DNA of 13,899 bases. Origin: CAZUNB01 sp044227985 (GTDB lineage Bacteria > Patescibacteriota > Saccharimonadia > Saccharimonadales > JAGPDM01). Positions 1 to 7,400 of the stretch are shown here, piece after piece. A program made the position numbers and the translations under genes. Location of the stretch: the NCBI GenBank assembly GCA_044227985.1, contig JBGAVT010000022.1, forward strand, positions 1 to 13,899, in the 5' to 3' direction. Numbering within the stretch: position 1 is the stretch's first letter; every line of letters starts with the position of its first letter. Under the pieces are notes generated by a model that was not told where the DNA came from, ran no database searches, and worked only from the letters and a program-made list of their open reading frames with translations.

Positions 1-1
1 C

Positions 2-1177
2 CTAGACACAAAAACTATAGCCGAACAGCTCCGAGCAGCTGTCACCAAAGACTTTAGCAAGGTAGAGGAAGGAGAAATCGACGAAGAATTATTGAAAGCA
101 TTTCAGCCACAATTATCCGAGCCATTAGCGAGGCTAATTAGGGGTTTTAAAGACTATGATCTTGAGGCAATCCTTTTCGAGGCAATAAAAATAGATGACA
201 ACATAGCTAATCCGCCGTCAGGCAGCCCGACTTCTAGCTGGCGAAGCGCAATCGAGCAAGCCAGCATATACACGCAATTTCTAGACATCTTAGGTGGTAA
301 ACTATCAGATTTTGCAGCCGAGCTGAGAGGTGGGGCTTTAGAAGCATTAGTTCTTGATCAAGAAGCCCTTAAGTTAGCGAAGGAGTTTCGAGCTCAATGC
401 GAAGCAGCGGAGCCTGTAATCTCAATATTAGTTGAGGCGACATCAACACTTGCACTAGAAGAGCTTAACAAGCGTAAATTACCAAAAATAGAAGCTGAAA
501 TATCAAGCAGCTTGAAATCAACGGGTTCAATTGCCATTAAATTAGCAGAGAAGGAATCATATCTAACAGTAGATTCAGTTGGTGACGGTGTGCGATATCG
601 GATTGTTATTGACGGGACTAATGAAGAGGCCGAGGAATTTTCAGAAAATTTCCGATTAGTGCTGTCACATCAGCCTAATGAGGGGGGAAGCTTGAGAGCA
701 GCATATGATATAAAATGGAAGGATAAATCTTCTGCCGAAGAAGATGAGGAAGAGGAAGGCTATCGCGCTATTCACATTAACTTCAACGCTGAAGACCTAG
801 CGCGAGGCCTTGATGATGACGATTCTGGTACTAGGGATAGAGAAGAACTAGTCGATGTTGAAGTCCAAATAGTCACCGTCGAGCAACATCGCAATAATAC
901 TTTTGGCCCTGGTAGCCATGTTCAATATAAGGCTGGTGAAGTTGAAGGCTTAGAATCTTTAGGTGAGCGAAACGATATTCTCAGAGAAGGTATGGAAGAA
1001 CCTATTCCAAATCCTCAAAGTGCCACCAGAGTTGATATTTTACTAGCGATGATGGACCTTGGGCAATATGCTAACAGCGACGAGCTAGACACTACAGAAA
1101 TGCTTATTGCATATCAGCAACTTTTGGAAATTTGGCCAGACGTAGCGTTAATTCCAAACCTTGAACTAACATCTTGA
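2..1177 (+). CDS. RelA/SpoT-like nucleotidyltransferase-domain protein, 5' end outside the window
   Basis: The frame is open to the left edge, so the true start lies outside; an internal TTG at 92 is only a possible codon, and residues here are numbered from it. Residues 1-135 are acidic and helix-rich without recognised domains. Residues about 140-283 match the order of motifs of the RelA/SpoT (p)ppGpp-synthetase fold: K142-S143, S146-I147 and K150 (family RxKxxxSIxxK, with Ser140 where the family has Arg), D165 to R170 (family D-x4-R, metal-binding Asp), GYRAIH at 223-228 (family GYxSxH, the G-loop Tyr and His), DVEVQI at 255-260 (catalytic Glu257, Gln259) and GSHVQYKAGE at 274-283 (family AAHWxYKxG). 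A very acidic insertion (about 235-254) lies between G-loop and Glu. There is no visible HD hydrolase, TGS or ACT domain, so it is not a full-length Rel. It could be an alarmone synthetase, a toxic small-synthetase relative or an inactive homologue. The domain call is by eye; the activity is unknown. The gene ends in TGA. Confidence 0.68.
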   Translation, partial: LDTKTIAEQLRAAVTKDFSKVEEGEIDEELLKAFQPQLSEPLARLIRGFKDYDLEAILFEAIKIDDNIANPPSGSPTSSWRSAIEQASIYTQFLDILGGKLSDFAAELRGGALEALVLDQEALKLAKEFRAQCEAAEPVISILVEATSTLALEELNKRKLPKIEAEISSSLKSTGSIAIKLAEKESYLTVDSVGDGVRYRIVIDGTNEEAEEFSENFRLVLSHQPNEGGSLRAAYDIKWKDKSSAEEDEEEEGYRAIHINFNAEDLARGLDDDDSGTRDREELVDVEVQIVTVEQHRNNTFGPGSHVQYKAGEVEGLESLGERNDILREGMEEPIPNPQSATRVDILLAMMDLGQYANSDELDTTEMLIAYQQLLEIWPDVALIPNLELTS

Positions 1178-1271
1178 ATGATTTGAATGCATCTTGGAAG
1201 AATTTAAAAAACGTTACGGCTGAGGAATAATAGTAATTCATTAATCCGAAGATGTATAACAGGAGTTTTTC

Positions 1272-1437
1272 ATGAGCACCAAATCACTCGCAATTAACCT
1301 ATCTCTCAAGCCAAAATCTTCGAGAATCAGCCTATCGTAGGGTTCTCTACGCTATTTATGCTATTTTCGATGTTTTAATAACTGCATTGATCGATGCCAT
1401 CGCAGGACCAGCGGAAAAATCATCATACAAAAAGTAG
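1272..1437 (+). pseudogene. Small membrane-protein gene apparently broken by a one-base frameshift
   Basis: An ATG at 1272 has a good ribosome binding site (AGGAG at 1261-1265, six bases upstream) but the frame stops after 22 codons at 1338-1340. The +1 frame continues without interruption from 1321 to a TAG at 1435-1437 and has no start codon of its own after its last stop at 1273. If the four-A run at 1313-1316 is read with one base fewer, a continuous product of about 55 residues results. It has a polar, basic N-terminus (MSTKSLAINL...), a hydrophobic stretch (YAIYAIFDVLITALIDAIAG) typical of one membrane helix, and a Lys-rich tail (SSYKK). Explanations are a real inactivating mutation, a homopolymer sequencing error, or programmed frameshifting. 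It lies on the same strand directly after the RelA/SpoT-like gene. No family is recognised. Confidence 0.45.
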
Positions 1438-1449
1438 AAACACCAAAAT

Positions 1450-2796
1450 CTAGTTATCGATGTTTCTCGATACAAATTCCTTCAATCCCTCAGCAAGAAT
1501 CACGCTGAATACTTCTGGGTCTGACGAGTGATTGGCAACTACATGGAATTGTCCAGATGCCGGTTCAAAAACACCACTTTCTGCCTGTCGCGACCTATCA
1601 ATACCAACCCTTACTACATGACTGTCCTCTGGATTAACTTTATTACTATTAACTCTATTATGAAGGCTGATGATGTATTTTGTTTCGACAACAGCCCCAG
1701 CAATATTTGTTGCAAAAGCATCAACCCACAGACTAATTTCCGGCTCTTTAACATCACCGGTTTCAGCTAAATTACGTTGCCAAGAAACCTTGTTACCGCT
1801 AGAAAGCTCGAGCTCATACATTCCTTTTGGACCAATTGTTGCTCCACTCATTTCTAACTCACCGAGGTAATCGTACAAATCTAATCGCAAACCGTCTTTG
1901 TCCGTGATATATTCATCGTCAAATTTGACGTCGTCACCATAGAGTCGATCCTGCATACTCCGGAAACCCTCAGTTGTTTCGCCATTTAATTCTTGTTCGG
2001 TTTTTTCTGGCGAAATCTCTGGTTCGGCCCCTTCGTCGTGCTTACGAAAATCTAAAAATGCGCCCACATCATCTCTAGATACATTTACTGGAGTGCGCTC
2101 TGGCTCAATTGCGTGTATCGAGGTATCACCAAATTCCATGCCCGAACATCCATCTATGGCATCACTTTTTAGCATTGGTGGGAGTTTATCCCTAAAAGCA
2201 GGTGCTAAGATAATTGCTGCGTGAACAACAGCTGCCTTCAACTCCTGCAGTGAAGCTCGTGACTGTTCTAGCTGACTACTATCAGGAGCGCCTACAACAG
2301 TCTGCCAAAGCGAGACCCCTCGTATTCCATCAACATCTCTATTACCTGAATAAGACCCGCCTTGAGGCATTACCGAAACAGCAGGTGGATTGCTCTGTGC
2401 GTCTCTGTCTTCTTCGATTTCAACACCAAGACTAAGCAACAAATTATCACTACTTTCTAAAAACAAGACCTTGAAAAGATTAGAGCGTTTAAAATCTGAT
2501 GACTGCTCGTCCTTTTCGTCGTCAGAAGCTGATTGTTTAAGGTAGCGGGCAAGCTCTAAAAATGGTTCGTATACTTGTTGCCGTAAATCTATCAACTCTT
2601 GGGTAGCATTGGCTTCGCTCAATGGCTCATCCGAGTTAAGCGAAGCAGCCGCTAGCACAATCGAGGTTGCCGCAGCATCTAGGTTGGCGTCACCAGCCAA
2701 GCGTCTTTCAACTGTGAAGTCATCATTGTCATCAAACCTCTCAGCAACTGCCGCTACAATTAGCTCTTTTTGTTCTTCAGGGCTACCAGTGCTCAT
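1450..2796 (-). CDS. Acidic protein of unknown function (448 residues)
   Basis: No family is recognised. The ATG at 2796 is chosen because AGAGG stands eight bases upstream; a TTG eight codons further out is in frame but has no such site. The product has no signal peptide or membrane helix and is rich in Asp and Glu. Residues 1-130 look mostly helical with long acidic linkers (for example KQSASDDEKDEQSSD). A helical segment with Ala-rich core (LQELKAAVVHAAIILAPAF) lies near residue 190. The last 150 residues alternate short strands and turns (GPKGMYELELSSGNKVSW, EISLWVDAFATNIAG, SHVVRVGIDRSRQ) and end in a helix (VFSVILAEGLKEFVSR), which suggests a compact alpha/beta domain. It follows a 38-codon ORF by four bases and is transcribed from the palindromic divergent promoter region shared with purD. 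It converges with the broken small gene at 1272-1437. Confidence 0.8.
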   Translation of the reverse strand: MSTGSPEEQKELIVAAVAERFDDNDDFTVERRLAGDANLDAAATSIVLAAASLNSDEPLSEANATQELIDLRQQVYEPFLELARYLKQSASDDEKDEQSSDFKRSNLFKVLFLESSDNLLLSLGVEIEEDRDAQSNPPAVSVMPQGGSYSGNRDVDGIRGVSLWQTVVGAPDSSQLEQSRASLQELKAAVVHAAIILAPAFRDKLPPMLKSDAIDGCSGMEFGDTSIHAIEPERTPVNVSRDDVGAFLDFRKHDEGAEPEISPEKTEQELNGETTEGFRSMQDRLYGDDVKFDDEYITDKDGLRLDLYDYLGELEMSGATIGPKGMYELELSSGNKVSWQRNLAETGDVKEPEISLWVDAFATNIAGAVVETKYIISLHNRVNSNKVNPEDSHVVRVGIDRSRQAESGVFEPASGQFHVVANHSSDPEVFSVILAEGLKEFVSRNIDN

Positions 2797-2800
2797 ATTC

Positions 2801-2917
2801 TTAACCTCTACTACTCTCAAAGCTGACTTCAGGGCTCGGTAGCCCTGCGTTAATAGCTACTTCTGCACGACGCCTAGACGCGTATCTTCCACTTAGCATT
2901 TCTGGAATTTTGGGCAT
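2801..2917 (-). CDS. Small basic ORF (38 residues) leading the 448-residue gene
   Basis: An ATG at 2917 is preceded by AGGA nine bases upstream, and the ORF ends in TAA only four bases before the ATG of the next gene, so the two would be translationally coupled. The product begins MPKIPEMLSGRYASRRRAEV, is basic in the middle (RRR) and contrasts with the very acidic downstream protein. A second in-frame ATG is codon 7. A perfect 7-bp inverted repeat (CAGGGCT, CGGT loop, AGCCCTG; 2830-2847) lies within the coding sequence and could form an RNA hairpin in the leader. It could be a real microprotein, a regulatory leader peptide, or a chance ORF; conservation would decide. No family is recognised. 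Confidence 0.45.
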   Translation of the reverse strand: MPKIPEMLSGRYASRRRAEVAINAGLPSPEVSFESSRG

Positions 2918-2938
2918 TTCAAGTGTTCCTGCTTAAAC

Positions 2939-2966
2939 AGTATTGTTCCTACCTTTTATCATGCAA
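2939..2966 (-). promoter_or_regulatory. Putative promoter of the 38-residue ORF and 448-residue gene
   Basis: Read on the minus strand there is a TTGCAT -35 box (2961-2966), a 16-base spacer and an AATACT -10 box (2939-2944). The start of transcription would fall near 2932, leaving a leader of roughly 15 bases with the AGGA ribosome binding site before the ATG at 2917. The -35 box is inside the left arm of the outer inverted repeat. Confidence 0.45.
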
Positions 2967-3035
2967 GATAAGTTATAGAAATATTAGCACTAAATTGATA
3001 TTTTGTCAATTTATAATTTCTATCGCTTGCATGAT
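2958..3035. repeat. Nested 78-bp imperfect palindrome between divergent genes
   Basis: Three pairs of complementary arms are nested: ATCATGCAAG (2958-2967) with CTTGCATGAT (3026-3035), ATAGAAAT (2975-2982) with ATTTCTAT (3016-3023), and TAAATTGA (2991-2998) with TCAATTTA (3006-3013). All three pairs are perfect (10, 8 and 8 bp), separated by unequal unpaired bases. The outer arms contain the TTGCAT -35 boxes of both divergent promoters, so the element may be an operator, a DNA cruciform or a remnant of duplicated promoters. Confidence 0.75.
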
Positions 3036-3055
3036 TCTAGTCTATAACTAATAAT
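3027..3055 (+). promoter_or_regulatory. Putative purD promoter
   Basis: TTGCAT (-35, 3027-3032) is followed after 17 bases by AATAAT (-10, 3050-3055). Transcription would start at about 3062, only a few bases before the purD ATG at 3065, so the mRNA would be leaderless or nearly so. This agrees with the absence of a Shine-Dalgarno sequence before purD. Confidence 0.45.
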
Positions 3056-3064
3056 GTAATTGGT

Positions 3065-4336
3065 ATGAATATTCTAGTTATTGGTTCTGGCGGACGTGAA
3101 CATGCACTGGGTTGGAAGTTAAGTCAGTCACCTAAAGTAGAAAGAGTATTTTTTGCACCTGGTAACGGCGGAACGAGTTTAGTCGGCGAAAATGTCGATA
3201 TCGGTGTGTTGGAGGTTGATAAGCTTCGCGAATTCGCAATCGAAAATGGAATTGGATTTACAGTTGTTGGCCAAGAAGCTTCGTTAGAAGTTGGTATTGT
3301 CGATAGCTTCACTCGAGCTGGACTAGCCATTTTCGGCCCAACTAAATCAGCCGCTCGACTAGAAACCTCAAAAGTATTTATTGACCAGCTACTGGAAAAG
3401 CACGATATTCCGCGACCGAAAAGTGTAGCCGTCGACAATATCGAGGATGGATTAAGCTATATCAAAAATCGTGATCCATACAGCTACGTCATTAAAGCTG
3501 ATGGCCTAGCAACCGGTAAAGGTGTAATTTTACCCGAGAGCGAAGAAGAAGCAGTGCGCGAACTGACGAGCATGATGAGTGGTCAATCATTCGGAAAGGC
3601 GGGTGAGTCGGTCGTCTTTCAGGAAAAGCTAGTTGGCCAAGAGGTGAGTGCTTTTGCCCTCAGTGATGGTACTAACATTATCATGCTGCCATTTTTTCAA
3701 GACCATAAGCAGGCCTATGACGGCGACACAGGACCAAACACCGGTGGCATGGGCGCCTTCACACCAGTTCCGTTTTTAACAGATGAAATCAAGCAGAAAA
3801 TCCGAACCGAAATTATGCAAAAAACTGTCGACGGCATGAAAGCTGATGGCCACGAGTATCGCGGAGTTGTCTATGCTGGACTGTTCGTGAACGGGGAAGA
3901 CGTCAAAGTAATTGAGTTCAATGCTCGTTTTGGTGACCCTGAGTGTCAACCGATGATGATGTCACTCGAGGAAGATCTTCTACCACTCCTACAGCAAGCT
4001 GCAGCTGGCAAATTCACTCAAACTGAGATTAAAACCAGTAGCGAAGCGATTGCGACAGTTTGCCTCGCTAGCGGCGGCTATCCATATGAGTATGAAAAAG
4101 GTAAAGAGATTTTTGGTCTTGATGGCGTCAGCAACACTGATATTGTCATCTTTCATGCTGGAACGAAGTTTGAAAATGATAAGTTTTATACCAATGGTGG
4201 GCGAGTGCTCAACGTAACTGCTCGAGCCGACTCAATGAAAGCCGCACTCAACAAAGCCTATTCGAAAATCGGTGAAGACGGCATCCACTTTGACCAAATG
4301 CATTTCCGATCTGACATCGGCTTCCGCGTTTTATAA
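3065..4336 (+). CDS. purD: Phosphoribosylamine-glycine ligase (GAR synthetase)
   Basis: PurD is an ATP-grasp ligase that joins glycine to 5-phosphoribosylamine, forming glycinamide ribonucleotide, the second step of de novo purine synthesis. The 423-residue length is normal for the family. Clear motifs are the N-terminal GSGGREHA (7-14), GPTKSAA (91-97), the ATP-binding lid KADGLATGKGV (144-154), GPNTGGMGAF (223-232) and the metal/ATP-binding FNARFGDPECQ (285-295), followed by the C-terminal barrel-like domain. The ATG at 3065 aligns with the usual start (MNILVIGSGG) and has no Shine-Dalgarno sequence; a -10 box ends ten bases upstream. No other purine gene is in the window. It is divergent from the 448-residue gene, and no obvious terminator follows it. 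Confidence 0.98.
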   Translation: MNILVIGSGGREHALGWKLSQSPKVERVFFAPGNGGTSLVGENVDIGVLEVDKLREFAIENGIGFTVVGQEASLEVGIVDSFTRAGLAIFGPTKSAARLETSKVFIDQLLEKHDIPRPKSVAVDNIEDGLSYIKNRDPYSYVIKADGLATGKGVILPESEEEAVRELTSMMSGQSFGKAGESVVFQEKLVGQEVSAFALSDGTNIIMLPFFQDHKQAYDGDTGPNTGGMGAFTPVPFLTDEIKQKIRTEIMQKTVDGMKADGHEYRGVVYAGLFVNGEDVKVIEFNARFGDPECQPMMMSLEEDLLPLLQQAAAGKFTQTEIKTSSEAIATVCLASGGYPYEYEKGKEIFGLDGVSNTDIVIFHAGTKFENDKFYTNGGRVLNVTARADSMKAALNKAYSKIGEDGIHFDQMHFRSDIGFRVL

Positions 4337-4348
4337 TCTGACAAGATA

Positions 4349-4377
4349 TTGACAAATATGCATTTTTAATATATTGT
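4349..4377 (+). promoter_or_regulatory. Putative promoter of the 1267-residue gene
   Basis: A consensus TTGACA -35 box (4349-4354) is followed by a 17-base spacer and TATTGT (4372-4377). Transcription would start near 4384, giving a short A-rich leader (about 20 bases) with no Shine-Dalgarno sequence before the ATG at 4405. Confidence 0.55.
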
Positions 4378-4396
4378 TTACATAGTTTATAAACAA
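4374..4396. promoter_or_regulatory. Inverted repeat over the -10 box and start site, possible operator
   Basis: TTGTTTA (4374-4380) and TAAACAA (4390-4396) form a perfect 7-bp inverted repeat with a nine-base spacer. It overlaps the -10 box and the predicted transcription start, the usual place for a repressor site. AT-rich sequence makes chance repeats common, so this is only suggestive. Confidence 0.3.
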
Positions 4397-4404
4397 AAAT
4401 AAAA

Positions 4405-7400
4405 ATGCAAACAATCGAACAAAATCAACCTGAGACTATGCAACACCCTGACCACAGTGGTATCACTGCTGAAATCATCGCAGGAATCGGAGCCCTTGCC
4501 AGTCTTGATTTAGCAGTCAATAAACCTGGGTGGATTCGAAACATATCACCGCAGGATGTTATTGCTGGAGACTCTTTATCAGAATCTCTCGGTTTGCCCG
4601 GCGAGAGAGAGCCGCATACAGACGACTGGCTAACGGACGAGGACCGAACTGCAACTCAGGCAGCAATTAAGCGCATAACTAAGGAACAAAAAGAACACCA
4701 GAAAAAGCGGTTAGCCGAAGCCGAGCAAGAAGAAAACCCGGAAGCAAGAAGGGCACTAGTTCTAGACGCGTGGACACACAACCCAGACACAGCTAAAAGA
4801 GTGGTGGGTTTTTTAAACGAAAGAGCAAAGCGAACACCTTCAAGCCGCCCATACTCAAGTCCAGACAATCCGGTAATGTCTGACGATGAAATTATTGAAG
4901 CAAGCGAATCTTCAAAAGGATTTCAAAGAGCGGTTGAATGGTGTACGACTCTTCGACCTCGTTTAATTCTAGAACGCGGGACGAAAGAAATCCTTGAGAG
5001 TATGGTTGATAAAAATGCTCTCACCCAGTCTGTTGTTAGTATGGCTGATGCCGATCCTGATTCTTTTGTATATCACCTCGAAGATATCCGAGACATAATT
5101 GATGACCCAGAGGCATTCGAAGGTGCCGTCCAAAAGGCGGAGAGAAACCTACCAGAACAAACGCTAGAACGACTTACTCAAATGGTTATTGACGAAAAAG
5201 CAGCAGGCAAGCCATCAAGCCAAATGGAGGATCTTGCAAGATCAATGCTGGTACGCATGCGTGATAAACCATTAAATGCAGAGACGCTAGCAAACATTAT
5301 TCAAGCCAAAATATGGACAAAAGAGGAGGTAACTAAGCAAGTTTCTGGCGTTGCATCAACAGCACACGGTATTAGCTACTATAACGACTTCGGCTACGAC
5401 AGACTATCCAAAGTAATTTCACCAGAGATGGCTGAAACAGCTAAACAGGCAGCCATAACCGCGATTGAAGACAACCCCAAAATGCTTTGCAGAGTGGCAG
5501 AAATAGATAGCAACCAGTTTCATAACGATGAACTGGTTACTAATGGCGGGGTCATGAGCCCTGAACTACTCAACAAAACTGCAGAAAAACTACTGACCGA
5601 TCCAACGCAATCATTTGGATTTTTCACTGGAGAATATCTCTCAGAACTAACCCCCGAAATAGGAAGCAGGGTAATTGATCGAATTATCGAGCTCAGCACC
5701 GACTACTATCCGTCAGAAGAAATCATGGAAAAAGCAAGCGATGAACAGCTCGGTTCAATTCTTGGTAACTTTACCCAGCATAAGCCCGGATTTTTACTTT
5801 CAGTGGTGGAAAATAATGAACGAGCGCTGGCGATAGTCTGTGCAATGCCGCCGGACAATAAGCTAGAAATAATGGGTAGATTAAGCACGTATAACTTAAT
5901 TAAATCGTCTGAAACATTGGAAACAATTGGGGTCCCAGCTGAAATAGTCGCTCAACAAATCAAATACTCATTTGACCGTAGCCCAGACATGAGTAGCCTG
6001 GTCTCAATTACAGATAAAGGCTTGCTCCCTCCTGACGACATTAGTGGGATGCGCGATCGACTAGTCGAAGCAGTAGCATCCGGCGAGACACGACCAGAGC
6101 AGTTTGTTGCAAACCGCGACCTCGATATTGAGGTTTTTAGCGATGAAGAATTAACGGCAGCAATAGCTGCAATAGGTGAAGCTAATCCTGCGGCTGGTTT
6201 TGCTTGCGCACTTAAGAACCGGGGATATTATTCAAAAACTGAGATTGAAAAGATTATCAGTACCGCAATATCTGATCATCTCGATGATGATTTATTGTTA
6301 AGTGAAGTCTTTGCGAATGTCTACAGCGGTAAAGAACCTATAGTCAGCATTGTTGGTGGTTCTCGAGTTGCAGATTTCGTCCAAGGACTATCAAGCAAGC
6401 AGCTTGACGGCATAGCCTACCGCCAAAACAAGATCGCTGCGACGATAGGGGTAGAGGGAACGAAAGCCTTAGCTCATAAAATTGTACAAGAAAATCCAGC
6501 TAGCTTACTACTTGAAGAGTTCCGTGATTTCTATGCGTCATTTTATCCTGATTTTGACCCAGATAGTTTTAAGGTAGAAGATTTACCAGAAAACACCGAA
6601 GTAAAAGATCTAGGTGGAAAATATCTAGTCGATAAATGGAAGAAATTACAAAGTTCAACTTCCGAAATTAGGAGGTCAGAGATAGCAACTGAACTATCCT
6701 CATTGTATCAAAAAATTAATGACATAAAACTTAATGGCAATGCAGAAGGCGCCCAAAAAATAGTTGACTCGCTTAATGGCACCAAGGTAAGCCGGAGAGA
6801 AGTAATTGGATCTCTTTGGCTGTTTACTGAGCTGGGTGAAAATATGCCAGAATCAGTTGAAGCTTACAGTGATTTAGAAGAAATGCTAGTTGTCTCTCTT
6901 GCAGATAAACTCGGTATGGAGGAGCCCAATAAAGAGCAGGTCAAACTATTAGTTGAAAGTGGTTTCCGCGTGTATAGCTTTGGTGTTTACGCCAACGAAC
7001 ACATGAACCCAGCACATAAAGAGGTGCTAGGTGCAATCCTAAAGTCTAGCTTGGATGAGAATTTTACAGAATGGAAATACGGTGGGGATACTGAAGACGA
7101 TCTTGAGCATCTTAAGTCTAGCGGTCTCGTACCCGAGAGTTTAACGTTAGACCAGTACCTAGCTTGGCAACATGACGAAACCACCGAAACGAGCATCGGG
7201 CTAGAACTTGGAGCATCAACAGCGCTTGCAGCCATCTCAGACACCATGACCGGCTACCAACCAGAACTCTTAATGACAGCTGCAGAAACAGACTATCAAG
7301 AGATAAAAGGTGAACTGCAAAGTATGGGGAAAACTTTTGGACAAGTCCACGGAAAGCTTAAAAGGCTAAGAGTACTGAGAGATGATGCTCTAGAGGGAAG

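Noticed and set aside
92..94. TTG at 92 as the start of the RelA/SpoT-like gene
   Set aside because: The frame is open from base 2 through 30 further codons with no stop, and no ribosome binding site precedes the TTG; the true start is outside the window.
1175..1190. UGA recoded as glycine, as in Gracilibacteria/SR1
   Set aside because: Read-through past TGA at 1175 yields only a short tail, and the core proteins (PurD, GroES, GroEL) end at proper family lengths with standard stops.
2797..2820. TTG at 2820 as start of the 448-residue gene
   Set aside because: The ATG at 2796 has AGAGG at good spacing, and the TTG lies inside the preceding 38-codon ORF.
2830..2847. CAGGGCT/AGCCCTG hairpin as a terminator
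   Set aside because: No U tract follows on either strand, and it lies within the small ORF; kept only as a possible leader structure.
2918..3064. Purine riboswitch upstream of purD
   Set aside because: The predicted transcript start is only a few bases before the ATG, so there is no leader to hold an aptamer, and the palindrome lacks the three-way junction pattern.
6987..7247. Antisense open frames inside the 1267-residue gene and within groEL and purD
   Set aside because: They have no ribosome binding sites, give Ser/Leu-rich low-quality products, and run opposite to well-supported genes.
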